In this document: piece by piece, positions 9,309-17,881 of the stretch
How the letters are laid out: each line of letters starts with the position of its first letter
Position numbering within the stretch: the first letter of the stretch is position 1
Source of the DNA: Emcibacter sp.
GTDB lineage: Bacteria > Pseudomonadota > Alphaproteobacteria > Sphingomonadales > Emcibacteraceae
Assembly: GCA_021774785.1 (NCBI GenBank)
Contig: JAJFIQ010000019.1
Coordinates: 62,001 to 126,000, forward strand
DNA length: 64,000 nucleotides
Direction of reading: 5' to 3'
Notes under the pieces: model-generated
Told to the model about the DNA's origin: nothing
Seen by the model: the letters and a program-made list of their open reading frames with translations, nothing else
The model's database searches: none
Position numbers and translations under genes: made by a program

Positions 9309-9547
9309 TCATTCCCCATTTATCAATTTTCGAAATAAGTCATCCGCTGCCGTAGTCAAGTCCGGTTTATCTTTGCTGCATTCCTTCATGGCTTCTTCAG
9401 CCCAGGCAAATTCAGCATCGAGGAACTGGTCGATGAGTTTTATCGGTTCTGCTTGCCCCAGTTCTTTTGATCGGCTTTTTTCTCTAACAATCTCTCAAGC
9501 TCTGCCATGATTTTTACATGAAATTCCGGCGATATATTTTTATACAT
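9309..9547 (-). pseudogene. small acidic protein gene, frameshifted
   Basis: The ATG at 9547 (AAGG upstream, overlapping the previous stop by 8 bp) opens MYKNISPEFHVKIMAEL and LERLLEKK. Frame zero then stops after 11 more residues. A -1 shift at the run of six A (plus-strand T at 9476-9481) gives a coherent continuation of about 52 residues with LIDQFLDAEFAWAEEAM and DDLFRKLINGE, ending at 9309. The rejoined product would be about 76 residues. Either an A has been lost (mutation or sequencing error) or slippage is used. Function unknown. It is the third gene of the rtcA remnant operon. Confidence 0.55.
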
Positions 9548-10157
9548 GTTTTTGCCTTTGGCGGTCTTTTTTATCATTCTTTTTAGTTAGAGCTAATGCG
9601 AGACGTTTTCTAACGTCTGGGGCTTTTTTGAGAAATTCTTTACCCGCTTTTTTAAATTCTTCGATGACTTCTAATTTTAATTCTTCATTGGTATTATCTT
9701 CTTGCCATTGATGCTCAGCCCAAGACAATTCGCAGTAAGTGTCATTCAGGCCATAAAGGTGATGAAATTCAATATTATCACACGCATATTCCTTTTCTTT
9801 AATTGGCCAGTTAATTTGCTCATCCAAAGACACCGCATTTTTCATACCCTTGACAGCCTCAATCTCGCCGGTAACGATTTGGGCAACGGTTAAAGTAAGA
9901 AGTTCAAAAGCTGCCAATATTTCACTATCCGCCCATTGGTAGTTTATTTCTTTTAGAAATTTTGGCCAAAGTTCTTTGGCATAATGGTCTTCAATTTTCT
10001 CCTTTTGGGCATAGCTCGCCAGTATAATGACAGTCGGTGTTTCAAATCCGGCATCCAGAAATTCATCCGCAATAAAGGGTAGATCGGAAACAAACCTATT
10101 TCCGATTACATACTCATGGATTTTTATTCTTAAATGAGCAGGTATCACTTTTCTCAC
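9540..10157 (-). CDS. uncharacterised 205-residue protein coupled to the rtcA remnant
   Basis: GTG start at 10157 overlaps the rtcA-fragment stop by 4 bp (GTGA), so the two were translationally coupled. The protein looks soluble: a mixed N-terminal half and a highly charged, Lys-rich C-terminus (KKNDKKDRQRQKHV), with no signal peptide or membrane segment. I do not recognise a family. Trp- and Glu-rich stretches such as CELSWAEHQWQEDN suggest a folded helical domain. Linkage to rtcA points to RNA-end metabolism, but that is inference only. The gene appears intact although its neighbours on both sides are broken. Confidence 0.6.
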   Translation of the reverse strand: MRKVIPAHLRIKIHEYVIGNRFVSDLPFIADEFLDAGFETPTVIILASYAQKEKIEDHYAKELWPKFLKEINYQWADSEILAAFELLTLTVAQIVTGEIEAVKGMKNAVSLDEQINWPIKEKEYACDNIEFHHLYGLNDTYCELSWAEHQWQEDNTNEELKLEVIEEFKKAGKEFLKKAPDVRKRLALALTKKNDKKDRQRQKHV

Positions 10158-10498
10158 CCCACATTAACCAGCCATAGGCCGGGCTTGATTTCTTCGAGGG
10201 TGATCTTCACATCCAGGAACCTCTGAATGACTTCAATGTTGGTTTTCAGATGCCGGCTTGGGCGCAGGGCGGTGAACTGACCGCCGCCAGCAATCGCCAT
10301 CGGCAACAGCAATTGATCCGCCAGATAAGGGCCGACAACGGCTTCACTGTTAAGATAGCGGTTGGCGGCCTTGCAGGCGTTCTTTGCCACATTTTCTGCG
10401 GAAATACCAAAAGCCCCAAAGCCGGAAACGATTTCTATCCCTTCCTCAAAATCGAGCTTCAATAGCAGGATGTTTCCGGGGCTGATAGCGTGAGATAT
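10154..10498 (-). pseudogene. rtcA: RNA 3'-terminal phosphate cyclase, C-terminal fragment
   Basis: About 115 residues match the C-terminal third of RtcA: SPGNILLLKL, GFGAFGIS, YLADQLLLPMAIAGGGQFT and TNIEVIQRFL. The N-terminal two thirds, including the adenylylation and RNA-binding parts, are missing. Upstream the same open frame runs without a stop into an integrase N-terminus, so the fragment begins at a deletion or recombination junction near 10498-10502. A TTG at 10513 could start a short product, but the enzyme cannot be functional. RtcA normally makes 2',3'-cyclic phosphate RNA ends and often travels with rtcB, which is absent here. Confidence 0.85.
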
Positions 10499-10501
10499 GA
10501 T

Positions 10502-10743
10502 GACTTCAGCCAACCAGCGCTTGGCAATGCTGCGTGCTTCTTCTGCTGTGATTGTAACATGTGTACCAATCTTGGGTCGCCGTTCACGCCCATCCTTCGC
10601 TCGGTAATAAAAAAAATAAGTTTTTGTCCCCGATGAGGTTATGCGGCATTGAAAGCCGCTCAGTTCGGAATCGTGAAGGTAATGTATTTTGAACCAGCTT
10701 TGACAGCTTCAATAGTTTGTTTGGTAAGTTTTATTTCCCCCAT
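10502..10743 (-). pseudogene. int: tyrosine recombinase (phage/island integrase), N-terminal fragment
   Basis: The ATG at 10743 with AGGA upstream gives MGEIKLTKQTIEAVKAG, then after a -1 shift at four A (plus-strand T 10687-10690) the arm-binding domain: LHDSELSGFQCRI, KTYFFYYRAKDGRERRPK, and ITAEEARSIAKRWLAEV. This is the standard N-terminus of tRNA-targeting integrases. The catalytic R..H-R-Y domain is gone: the frame passes directly into rtcA sequence. It lies 149 bp from tRNA-His, the expected place for such an integrase. The gene is therefore dead twice over, by frameshift and by truncation. Confidence 0.85.
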
Positions 10744-10753
10744 ATCATCCTCT

Positions 10754-10795
10754 GGGTCGCAAACAGTTTTTTGTGGGTCGCAAATAGGTCGCAAA
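10754..10795. repeat. three GGTCGCAAA direct repeats between integrase remnant and tRNA-His
   Basis: GGGTCGCAAA (10754-10763), GGGTCGCAAA (10775-10784) and AGGTCGCAAA (10786-10795) are direct repeats 21 and 11 bp apart. Their position just upstream of an integrase and beside its tRNA target fits arm-type integrase binding sites of an old att region. Confidence 0.55.
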
Positions 10796-10891
10796 AAATA
10801 ACCGTTATGCGGGGATTTTCATATTGTTGATGATTCACCATTAACAATATTAATTGTATAAAAACAATATGTTATTGGGATGAAATGCACG

Positions 10892-10966
10892 GGCGGGTGT
10901 AGCTCAGTTGGTTAGAGCGCCAGATTGTGATTCTGGAAGTCGCCGGTTCAATCCCGGTCACTCACC
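10892..10966 (+). tRNA. tRNA-His (anticodon GTG)
   Basis: A full cloverleaf: acceptor from G-1 (10892), TAGCTCAG D-arm start at 10900, anticodon stem CCAGA/TCTGG with loop TTGTGAT, and T-arm with TTCAATC. The anticodon is GTG. The extra G-1 pairs with C73 as expected for tRNA-His. CCA is not encoded; the genome reads TCA after C73. Position 2 (C) faces A at 71, a mismatch in the acceptor stem. The gene is next to an integrase remnant and is probably its historic attachment site. Confidence 0.93.
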
Positions 10967-10998
10967 TCACTTTCCATTGGAAAATTTATCTCCGAAAA

Positions 10999-11400
10999 TT
11001 AACGAATGTCTTGTTTTTTTAATTCAGCCTCCATATGGAGCAAAAGATTAACGGCAGTATTTGATTCAGATTTTAGTTTATCTTTCAAAATAATATTGAG
11101 ACTATCCAGAAACAGCGTATTAACTTTTGCATTCACACCTTTTTCTATTTGAGGCATTAATAGCCGTTTAAACCAGCCTGAAATTTCGGTAGCGAGCGGC
11201 CAACCAAATGTTCCAGCCTGACTTTGAATGCGGTAGCATATTTTGACGGCTTCTATCAGATTCTCTGAATCTAGCGATTTTTTTAGTGCCTGGACATGCT
11301 GTTCTAAGATATCACTATAATTTATGCTCGCGTCGCTAATAATCTTATTAGCCTGAAGCAGCAATTCTCTTTGTTCTAAAGTAAATTGATCCTTTGTCAT
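10999..11400 (-). CDS. Hpt-like helical protein lacking the phospho-acceptor histidine
   Basis: 133 residues, all helical. The segment AVKICYRIQSQAGTFGWPLATEI aligns with the histidine-phosphotransfer signature (A-H-x-L-K-G-x-A-x-x-x-G), but Tyr56 stands where His is required. The ATG at 11400 directly abuts the response regulator's TAA, so the two are co-translated. A phosphotransfer role is therefore unlikely. It may bind the regulator without phosphorylating it, as pseudo-Hpt proteins could. Assignment to the Hpt fold rests on one motif and the context. Confidence 0.65.
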   Translation of the reverse strand: MTKDQFTLEQRELLLQANKIISDASINYSDILEQHVQALKKSLDSENLIEAVKICYRIQSQAGTFGWPLATEISGWFKRLLMPQIEKGVNAKVNTLFLDSLNIILKDKLKSESNTAVNLLLHMEAELKKQDIR

Positions 11401-11952
11401 TTATTCATCCTCCTTTTTATCATCAATGACCATTTCATTTTTTTCGGGGAGGGGAATGCTGTTATTGCGTCTGTCAGCGCTGCCATCATAATCACGAATT
11501 CTGCGTCTTCTGTCAGGTCCATAATAGGAGTCGGATACGATGAATGGCCTTTGTTTGAAAAGGGCATTAGATATTTTTTCCATTATTTGCTCCGGCGAGA
11601 TTGGTTTTGCCAATATTTCGGTAATGCCCGCGTCCCTTGCATCAAGTATGGACTGAAGTCCGGTAAAAGAAGTGCAAAGTATCATGGGTATTTTCTGAAG
11701 ATTAATATCTTTTGATTGACGAATATGTTTGGCAAGCATCAACCCGTTTTTATCGCTCATCATATTATCGACAAAAATGCAATCAAAGGGGTGGTTGTTT
11801 ATAATAGTAATAGCCTCATCATAGCTTTTAGCCATTCTAACTTGAGCAACCTCAAACGTTTCCAAGATGGATCTTAGAATTTTTGCTAAATATAGATCAT
11901 CATCTACAATGAGAATTTTTTTAAATTTAAAATCAGTATTAAGTGGACTCAT
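11401..11952 (-). CDS. CheY-like response regulator with short basic C-terminal tail
   Basis: The receiver domain spans about residues 11-130: acidic pair D17/D18 in ILIVDDDL, phospho-acceptor D62 in IFVDNMM, T94/S95 in ILCTSF, and K116 in LAKPIS. The tail carries YYGPDRRRR and ADRRN, a motif common in alphaproteobacterial single-domain regulators, and no DNA-binding domain. ATG 11952 is preferred over TTG 11967. It is followed immediately by the Hpt-like gene. No kinase is nearby, so the signal input is unknown. Confidence 0.88.
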   Translation of the reverse strand: MSPLNTDFKFKKILIVDDDLYLAKILRSILETFEVAQVRMAKSYDEAITIINNHPFDCIFVDNMMSDKNGLMLAKHIRQSKDINLQKIPMILCTSFTGLQSILDARDAGITEILAKPISPEQIMEKISNALFKQRPFIVSDSYYGPDRRRRIRDYDGSADRRNNSIPLPEKNEMVIDDKKEDE

Positions 11953-12151
11953 TTCTTTTTCTACCAAATATAGCCCGATATATTGGGTTTACTATCTGCT
12001 AACATATAGTGCATAAAAAACTAATATTATCTTAAAAATGCCAAATAAAGTGAAATAAACAATAGCGAAATTCAATCATCAGCCTTTATGTAATATAGCT
12101 TTTATTTTTTGCGGCTTTCGTTATACTTCTCACAAAAAAGGGCTGTGGAAA

Positions 12152-13516
12152 ATGGGTATTGAAGAAAAGTCTGAAAGGGATATCGCACCATTAACGGGGA
12201 TAAAATGGGGGCCTTTTACAGCGCGTATCCCCGTACTTCATATGCGGATTGAATGGCCTGAACTGGCACAGGGACTTGTGGTGGCAGCGGCAACGGGTCT
12301 GGCATTGGCGCCGTTACTGATAACGGCATTTGGTCTGACTTTTGAAGAAGCGATCACTATTTCCTTTATTCACAGTATTCTTATCTCATCACATGTGGTG
12401 TTATTTGGCGAGCCATTTGCGCCGGGGTGGATAACGCCAGCCTTACCCATATCCTTGGCCTTTGTTCTGGGAAATTATGAAACGTCCATAGAGCGTTTTC
12501 AGATGATGACAGCTCTATCCCTTGATCTGGCTATTTTGCTGTTCTTTATGGGCATAACAGGACTTGGCAAGAGATTAATACTTCATATCCCTACTGCCAT
12601 CAAAGCGGGCATAATATTGGGGGCCGCATTTGCAGCCTTCAAAAGGGTATTTATTGACGATTTTAAATCTATTGAGGCTATGCCTGTCTCCATGACATTG
12701 GCTCTTGTCATCTGTCTAATAGTATCTTTCTCCGTGCCTTTTCAGAAAATAAAGTCAAAAAACAAAGGGTTAGCTGTTATTGCGAGCCTTGGGCTGTTGC
12801 CGGGATTTATCGTTGCGGGTATTGCGGGTGTCATGATGGGTGAAATCACCTTTCAGATAGAATGGGGAATAATGATACCCCCGTTTGGTGATTTAATAGA
12901 CAAGGTATCGCCCTTTTCCATTGGCTGGCCACCATTCGTCTATTTTATAGAAGCGATCCCGCTCGTTCTGATCACCTATATCATTCTTTTTGGCGACCTC
13001 TTAACAGGCATTGCCATTTTAAAAGAAGCCGAATCATCACGCCCTGATGATAAAATCCATTTGGATAGCAGCCGTTCTCACATTGTCATCGCCATTAGAA
13101 ATGCTGTTATGGGCCTGTTTGCTCCTTTCTTCCCGACACAGGGTTGTCTGTGGGCCGGTGTTCATGTTGTGGTGGTTCAGCGATGGAAAGAGGGCCGTGA
13201 CAAGATGGAAAGCCTGATTGGCGGGATCAGTGCTTATTATATGTATGGATTTCCGGTACTTCTGTTATTTCTACCAGTGGTAACTTTTTTGAAGCCTTTC
13301 ATGCCTATTGCGCTGGTCCTTACGCTTATATTAACCGGCTTTGCCTGTTCATATGTTGCGTTATCAATGCCGAAGGGTAAAGAAGAAAGAGGGGTCATGT
13401 TGATGACCGCATTTTTTCTAGTATTTTTCGAACCCTGGATCGGGCTAGCTGTGGGAATTCTGGCGGCTATTTTATTATTGGGCAGTGACGCCTTTAAGCT
13501 GAAAACCGTGACGTGA
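12152..13516 (+). CDS. NCS2-like (UraA/xanthine permease type) transporter
   Basis: 454 residues with about 12-14 membrane helices, two-fold repeat architecture and short soluble ends, as in nucleobase-cation symporters. The helices carry LALAPLLITAFGLTFEEAI near the N-terminus and AGVHVVVVQRW before the last group. It would carry a nucleobase, urate or a similar anion by proton symport. Sequence motifs of the classical uracil and xanthine carriers are weak, so the substrate is open. It is convergent with the FlgC-like gene (3 bp apart) and stands as a single transcription unit. Confidence 0.65.
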   Translation: MGIEEKSERDIAPLTGIKWGPFTARIPVLHMRIEWPELAQGLVVAAATGLALAPLLITAFGLTFEEAITISFIHSILISSHVVLFGEPFAPGWITPALPISLAFVLGNYETSIERFQMMTALSLDLAILLFFMGITGLGKRLILHIPTAIKAGIILGAAFAAFKRVFIDDFKSIEAMPVSMTLALVICLIVSFSVPFQKIKSKNKGLAVIASLGLLPGFIVAGIAGVMMGEITFQIEWGIMIPPFGDLIDKVSPFSIGWPPFVYFIEAIPLVLITYIILFGDLLTGIAILKEAESSRPDDKIHLDSSRSHIVIAIRNAVMGLFAPFFPTQGCLWAGVHVVVVQRWKEGRDKMESLIGGISAYYMYGFPVLLLFLPVVTFLKPFMPIALVLTLILTGFACSYVALSMPKGKEERGVMLMTAFFLVFFEPWIGLAVGILAAILLLGSDAFKLKTVT

Positions 13517-13519
13517 AGT

Positions 13520-13921
13520 TTATATTTTCAGAAGGGTTTTGAAGGTGTCGTCCAGTGTCTTAAGAACATTGGCGTTGGCCTTATAGGCATGTTTGGCTCT
13601 TGTCAATTCACCAAATTCAGCGGGTAGAGAGACATTGGGAATATTGACGGCCCCCTGATTATTGGCAAGGGGAGACGTGGGATCAAATATGGTCAGGCTT
13701 GCGGGCGATACCGGTACGGTTGTCGCCCGAACTCCTCCACCGCTGGTCGTGGTTTGTTCTACGCGTAGTGGTGTATAGCCCGGACTGAATGTAAGTCCGT
13801 TCGGCACATCACCTCTTGGTGTTGATTTTACCTGTGAGTTCGCAATATTGCTTGCTACGGCGTTTAGACGGACGCTGGAAGCAATTAATCCCGATACACT
13901 TGTCTGTATTGCCTTGAACAT
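13520..13921 (-). CDS. FlgC-like flagellar rod/hook-family protein (orphan)
   Basis: 133 residues with the N-terminal rod/hook signature (SVSGLIASSVRLNAVASNIAN) and a C-terminal helix ending in ANANVLKTLDDTFKTLLKI, both characteristic of axial proteins that pair as coiled coils. Length and layout fit FlgC. No other flagellar gene is in the window, and it lies downstream of mfd in the same direction with a 90-bp gap. It could be a genuine rod protein encoded away from the main cluster or a paralogue with another job. Confidence 0.8.
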   Translation of the reverse strand: MFKAIQTSVSGLIASSVRLNAVASNIANSQVKSTPRGDVPNGLTFSPGYTPLRVEQTTTSGGGVRATTVPVSPASLTIFDPTSPLANNQGAVNIPNVSLPAEFGELTRAKHAYKANANVLKTLDDTFKTLLKI

Positions 13922-14010
13922 TCTGTTCTTTCATTGGAATACGGTTAGATTCCACTGGATTATATTTTGGGAATTCTAATTTTATCTTAATAATTAGATA
14001 AAGATTTACG

Positions 14011-17000
14011 CTATTTACGGGCCGCTTTGGACAGGGCATGGGCCAAATTTAGCGACCCCTGAAGGCGGTTCTCTATTTTTGACCATTTTCGCACATAAAC
14101 CAGCCGATGATCAGACCGTAATTTGGTGACGGTAGACTGGCTGGTAATGAAATCTATCAATCCGGCAGGATTGGCGAATTTTGATCCTCGGAAGGTGACA
14201 ATGGCACCCTTTGGCCCGGTCTCAATCTTCTCAATCCCGGCCAGACGACAGAAATGCTTGATCAGGATAATTTTCAGCAGATGTTCAACTTCTTCCGGCA
14301 ATTCTCCAAATCGATCGATCAGTTCAGCCCCAAAAGCATCAATCTCCTGCCGCCCTTTCAGGTCAGCCAGACGCCGGTAAAGCGACATGCGCAGGTTTAG
14401 GTCGGGAATATATCTTTCCGGTATCAGGACGGTGGCCCCCACATTGATTTGTGGTGACCAGACCCCGTCAATCTCTTCATCAATGATTCCTGATTTAGCC
14501 TGAGCCACGGCCTCTTCCAGCATATGCTGGTATAGCTCCATTCCCACTTCCTTGATATGGCCCGATTGTTCTTCACCCAGCAAATTACCCGCGCCCCGAA
14601 TGTCAAGGTCATGACTGGCAAGGGTGAAACCTGCCCCCAAAGTATCCAGTGTCTGTAAGACCTGAAGCCTTTTTTCGGCCTGTGGTGTGGGTAGTCTGCG
14701 CGGGGCCATGGTAAGATATGCATAGGCACGGATTTTTGACCGCCCAACCCGACCCCGAAGCTGATATAGCTGTGCTAGACCAAACATATCCGCCCGGTGG
14801 ATAATCATGGTGTTGGCAGTGGGAATATCAAGGCCTGATTCCACGATGGTGGTGGAAATTAGCACATCATATTTCCCGTCATAAAAGGCATTCATGATGT
14901 CTTCAATTTGACTTGGGGCCATCTGACCGTGGGCGGTGGCGGTCTTTACTTCCGGCACATGTTCTTGCAGAAAATCTTCTATTTCTTTCAAATCAGATAC
15001 CCGTGGGCAGACATAAAAACTTTGACCGCCCCGATAATGCTCCCGCATCAGGGCTTCACGAATGACTAGGCTATCCATAGGCAGGACAAAAGTGCGGATT
15101 GCCAGACGATCAACGGGCGGCGTTGCAATCAGGCTTAAGCCCCGCATGCCGCTCATGGCAAGCTGCAATGTACGCGGGATCGGGGTTGCTGTCAGGGTCA
15201 GCACATGGACATCATGCTTCATTTTTTTCAGGCGTTCTTTATGAACCACGCCAAAATGCTGTTCCTCATCAATGATAATCAACCCAAGGTTTTTGAATTT
15301 GATGGTTTTGCCGAGCAGGGCATGGGTACCAATGACAATTTCGCATGTGCCTTGGCTCATTTCTTCACGGGTCAATTTCTGATCTCTGGACGTCACCAGA
15401 CGAGACAAATGACCGATTTTCACCGGAAGCCCCCGAAAACGATCGACAAAGGTTTTGTGATGCTGGCGGGCAAGAAGGGTTGTCGGGGCGATGATTGCCA
15501 CTTGAAAGCCCTCCATAACCGCAAGAAAAGCCGTTCGCAGGGCAACTTCGGTCTTGCCAAAGCCCACATCACCGCAAATAAGGCGATCCATTGGCTTGCC
15601 ACTGCCAAGGTCGGTAATCACATCGCCGATGGAGCGTAGCTGATCATCGGTTTCCGTATAAGGGAAACGGGCGCAGAACTCGTCATACAGCCCTTCTGGC
15701 GGCTGGATCACAGTGCCTTTGCGAAGTGCACGCTGGGCCGCGACCTTAATCAGCTCATCGGCCATGTCCCGAATACGCTGCTTCAGCTTGGCCTTGCGTC
15801 CCTGCCATGCCACCCCGCCGAGCTTGTCCAATTGCCCATCGCTGCCCTCCGCGCCGTAACGGCTTAATATTTCGATATTCTCCACTGGCACATAGAGTTT
15901 GTCACCACCATGATAGGTCAGATGAACACAATCATGGGCCGCCCCATTTACTTCAATGGTCAGTAGCCCCTCGTAACGGCCAATGCCGTGGTCCATATGC
16001 ACCACAAGATCGTCAGGGGTCAGTGCCGAAGCCTCGCTAATGAAATTCTCGGCCTTACGGGATTTCCGCACCTTTCGTACCAGTCGGTCGCCCAGAATAT
16101 CCTGCTCTGCGATTATAGCAATGTCACCTGTATCGAAACCATGCTCCAGCGGAAGAATAATCAGACCTATGGTATTTTTGGGGAGTTGTTTCCGGCTGGC
16201 CCAGCTATCTATCACCTGATGATTAGCCATGCCGTGTTCTTTCAGGACAATCGCAAGCCTGTTTTGTGATCCGGCACTATAGGAGGCTAATAGCACCTGT
16301 TTGTTCTGGCCCAGAAGGGCGACGCAATGTTTTCGCAGGGCGTCATAGACATTAAGCTTTTGATCATTGCGTTCGGGGGCAAAATTCCGACCAACCTTGC
16401 CATCAAGTGCCATGTGATTGACGTCTGGCGGAGCATTAAAATTGGTGAACTGGTGAATATTACGTTCTTCACAGTATGTCTGCCATTGCTCGGCCGTAAG
16501 ATATAATTTCTCGGGCGGCAACGGTTTATAAGTCGATAATACGGTATCCGCCCCCTTGCTTGTTTGGCTGTAGGCTTCTTTGCGTGCTAGATAATAGTCC
16601 TGAATGGCGGTCAGACGGCCAGAAAAGGCTTCTGTGGTCAGATGGTCCATGCTCACCGGACAATCGGGCAGATAGTCAAACAGGGTTTCAAGACGGAAAT
16701 GAAAATAAGGTAGCCAATGTTCCATGCCCTGATGTTTGCGGCCTTCCTTAACTGCTTCATAGAGCGGGTCCTGATTAAGGACTGTACCAAATTCCCGGAC
16801 ATAAGCCCCGCGAAACCGCCGGATACTTTCTTCGTCCAGAATAACCTCGCTCATGGGAACTAGGGAGATTTCTTCGATTTTATCTGCCGTACGCTGGCTG
16901 ATAGGGTCAAACAGACGCATCACTTCAATGGTATCGCCCCAAAGATCAATACGGATGGGGCTTTCCTGTCCAGATGGGAAAATATCAATCAGGCCACCGC

Positions 17001-17496
17001 GAATGGCAAAGTCGCCATGTTCCATAACCGTACTGGAGCGGGCATAGCCATTACGGGTCATGAAAGCGGTCATTTTTTCCACATCAATCTGATCGCCGGT
17101 CTTGGCCATGTAGGACAGGCTATTGAGACTATCTCGCTCAGGAATCATCTGGGTAGCAGCATTTATGGTGGTGATAATTATTTTCTTGGCACTATTGTCG
17201 CTTGAAACCAGCTTGCTAAGGGTTGTCATGCGCTGGGCGCTGATGTCCGGGTTAGGTGACACCCGGTCATAAGGCAGGCAGTCCCACGCCGGAAATGTCA
17301 GAATTTCCGAATCAGGCGAAAAGAAAGCAACCAGATCTGCAAGATTGCTCATGCGGTGATCATCGCGGGCAATATGCAGCATGACCCCGGATTTGTCATT
17401 TAATACACGGGCAAGAAACAGGGCATCCATGCCCTCCGGTGTGTTTGCTACCTGTAAGGGGAATTCTGCTTTTATGAATTGGTCTAGCTTATTCAC
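14011..17496 (-). CDS. mfd: transcription-repair coupling factor Mfd
   Basis: An ATP-dependent translocase that removes RNA polymerase stalled at DNA damage and recruits UvrA. The 1161 residues show the UvrB-like N-terminal region, the polymerase-interaction domain beginning near [16 protein letters not shown], a RecG-like SF2 motor with Walker [12 protein letters not shown] and DEEQ box [11 protein letters not shown], the TRCF motif region and the C-terminal D7 domain. The start is GTG at 17496 and overlaps the sdhE stop by 4 bp (GTGA), so the genes are coupled. The pairing sdhE-mfd next to recG is common in alphaproteobacteria. Confidence 0.98.
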   Translation of the reverse strand: MNKLDQFIKAEFPLQVANTPEGMDALFLARVLNDKSGVMLHIARDDHRMSNLADLVAFFSPDSEILTFPAWDCLPYDRVSPNPDISAQRMTTLSKLVSSDNSAKKIIITTINAATQMIPERDSLNSLSYMAKTGDQIDVEKMTAFMTRNGYARSSTVMEHGDFAIRGGLIDIFPSGQESPIRIDLWGDTIEVMRLFDPISQRTADKIEEISLVPMSEVILDEESIRRFRGAYVREFGTVLNQDPLYEAVKEGRKHQGMEHWLPYFHFRLETLFDYLPDCPVSMDHLTTEAFSGRLTAIQDYYLARKEAYSQTSKGADTVLSTYKPLPPEKLYLTAEQWQTYCEERNIHQFTNFNAPPDVNHMALDGKVGRNFAPERNDQKLNVYDALRKHCVALLGQNKQVLLASYSAGSQNRLAIVLKEHGMANHQVIDSWASRKQLPKNTIGLIILPLEHGFDTGDIAIIAEQDILGDRLVRKVRKSRKAENFISEASALTPDDLVVHMDHGIGRYEGLLTIEVNGAAHDCVHLTYHGGDKLYVPVENIEILSRYGAEGSDGQLDKLGGVAWQGRKAKLKQRIRDMADELIKVAAQRALRKGTVIQPPEGLYDEFCARFPYTETDDQLRSIGDVITDLGSGKPMDRLICGDVGFGKTEVALRTAFLAVMEGFQVAIIAPTTLLARQHHKTFVDRFRGLPVKIGHLSRLVTSRDQKLTREEMSQGTCEIVIGTHALLGKTIKFKNLGLIIIDEEQHFGVVHKERLKKMKHDVHVLTLTATPIPRTLQLAMSGMRGLSLIATPPVDRLAIRTFVLPMDSLVIREALMREHYRGGQSFYVCPRVSDLKEIEDFLQEHVPEVKTATAHGQMAPSQIEDIMNAFYDGKYDVLISTTIVESGLDIPTANTMIIHRADMFGLAQLYQLRGRVGRSKIRAYAYLTMAPRRLPTPQAEKRLQVLQTLDTLGAGFTLASHDLDIRGAGNLLGEEQSGHIKEVGMELYQHMLEEAVAQAKSGIIDEEIDGVWSPQINVGATVLIPERYIPDLNLRMSLYRRLADLKGRQEIDAFGAELIDRFGELPEEVEHLLKIILIKHFCRLAGIEKIETGPKGAIVTFRGSKFANPAGLIDFITSQSTVTKLRSDHRLVYVRKWSKIENRLQGSLNLAHALSKAARK

Positions 17497-17810
17497 TTTA
17501 CGATCTTGAGGTAATCGAGGGCTTGTAACATTTCCATAATATCATTTTGCAGATGTTCTGGTGCCGGAGCGTCTTTGGTGATCCAGGCGACAATTTTTAG
17601 GTCTGGTTCGCGTAGCAGGTTTTCATACCGATCCAGCTGTTCCACGCTCAGTCTGTCTAAATGGTCATCGGCAAAATGCCCAAGTAAGATATCGGCTTCC
17701 TTGATGCCCCGGTGCCAGCTTCTGAATTTTAGCCGTTTGCGGCGGATTTCGATGGGTTCGTTTTCGTCAATGGCATGTTCAATAAAGCCGGGAGTATCAA
17801 ATGATGACAT
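17493..17810 (-). CDS. sdhE: FAD assembly factor SdhE
   Basis: About 105 residues; promotes covalent flavinylation of succinate dehydrogenase and fumarate reductase. The diagnostic RGxxE motif is present as HRGIKEADILLGHFA, in the small helical fold of the YgfY/Sdh5 family. ATG 17810 (MSSFDTP) is more likely than the in-frame GTG at 17816. It overlaps mfd by 4 bp and is divergent from recG with about 70 bp between them, which must hold both promoters. Confidence 0.93.
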   Translation of the reverse strand: MSSFDTPGFIEHAIDENEPIEIRRKRLKFRSWHRGIKEADILLGHFADDHLDRLSVEQLDRYENLLREPDLKIVAWITKDAPAPEHLQNDIMEMLQALDYLKIVK

Positions 17811-17881
17811 GGTCACTTCAATCTGTTAAAATTTTACGCCCTAGTGATAGGAAAAATACCAACATGAATCAAATATAAAGT

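Noticed and set aside
9225-9540. Second copy of the tRNA-His 3' end marking the far att site
   Set aside because: I looked for repeats of the T-arm and acceptor sequence through this stretch and found none, so the far end of the island cannot be placed.
13809-14039. 76-codon minus-strand frame between flgC-like and mfd
   Set aside because: It overlaps both genes in other frames and has no ribosome-binding site or recognisable content.
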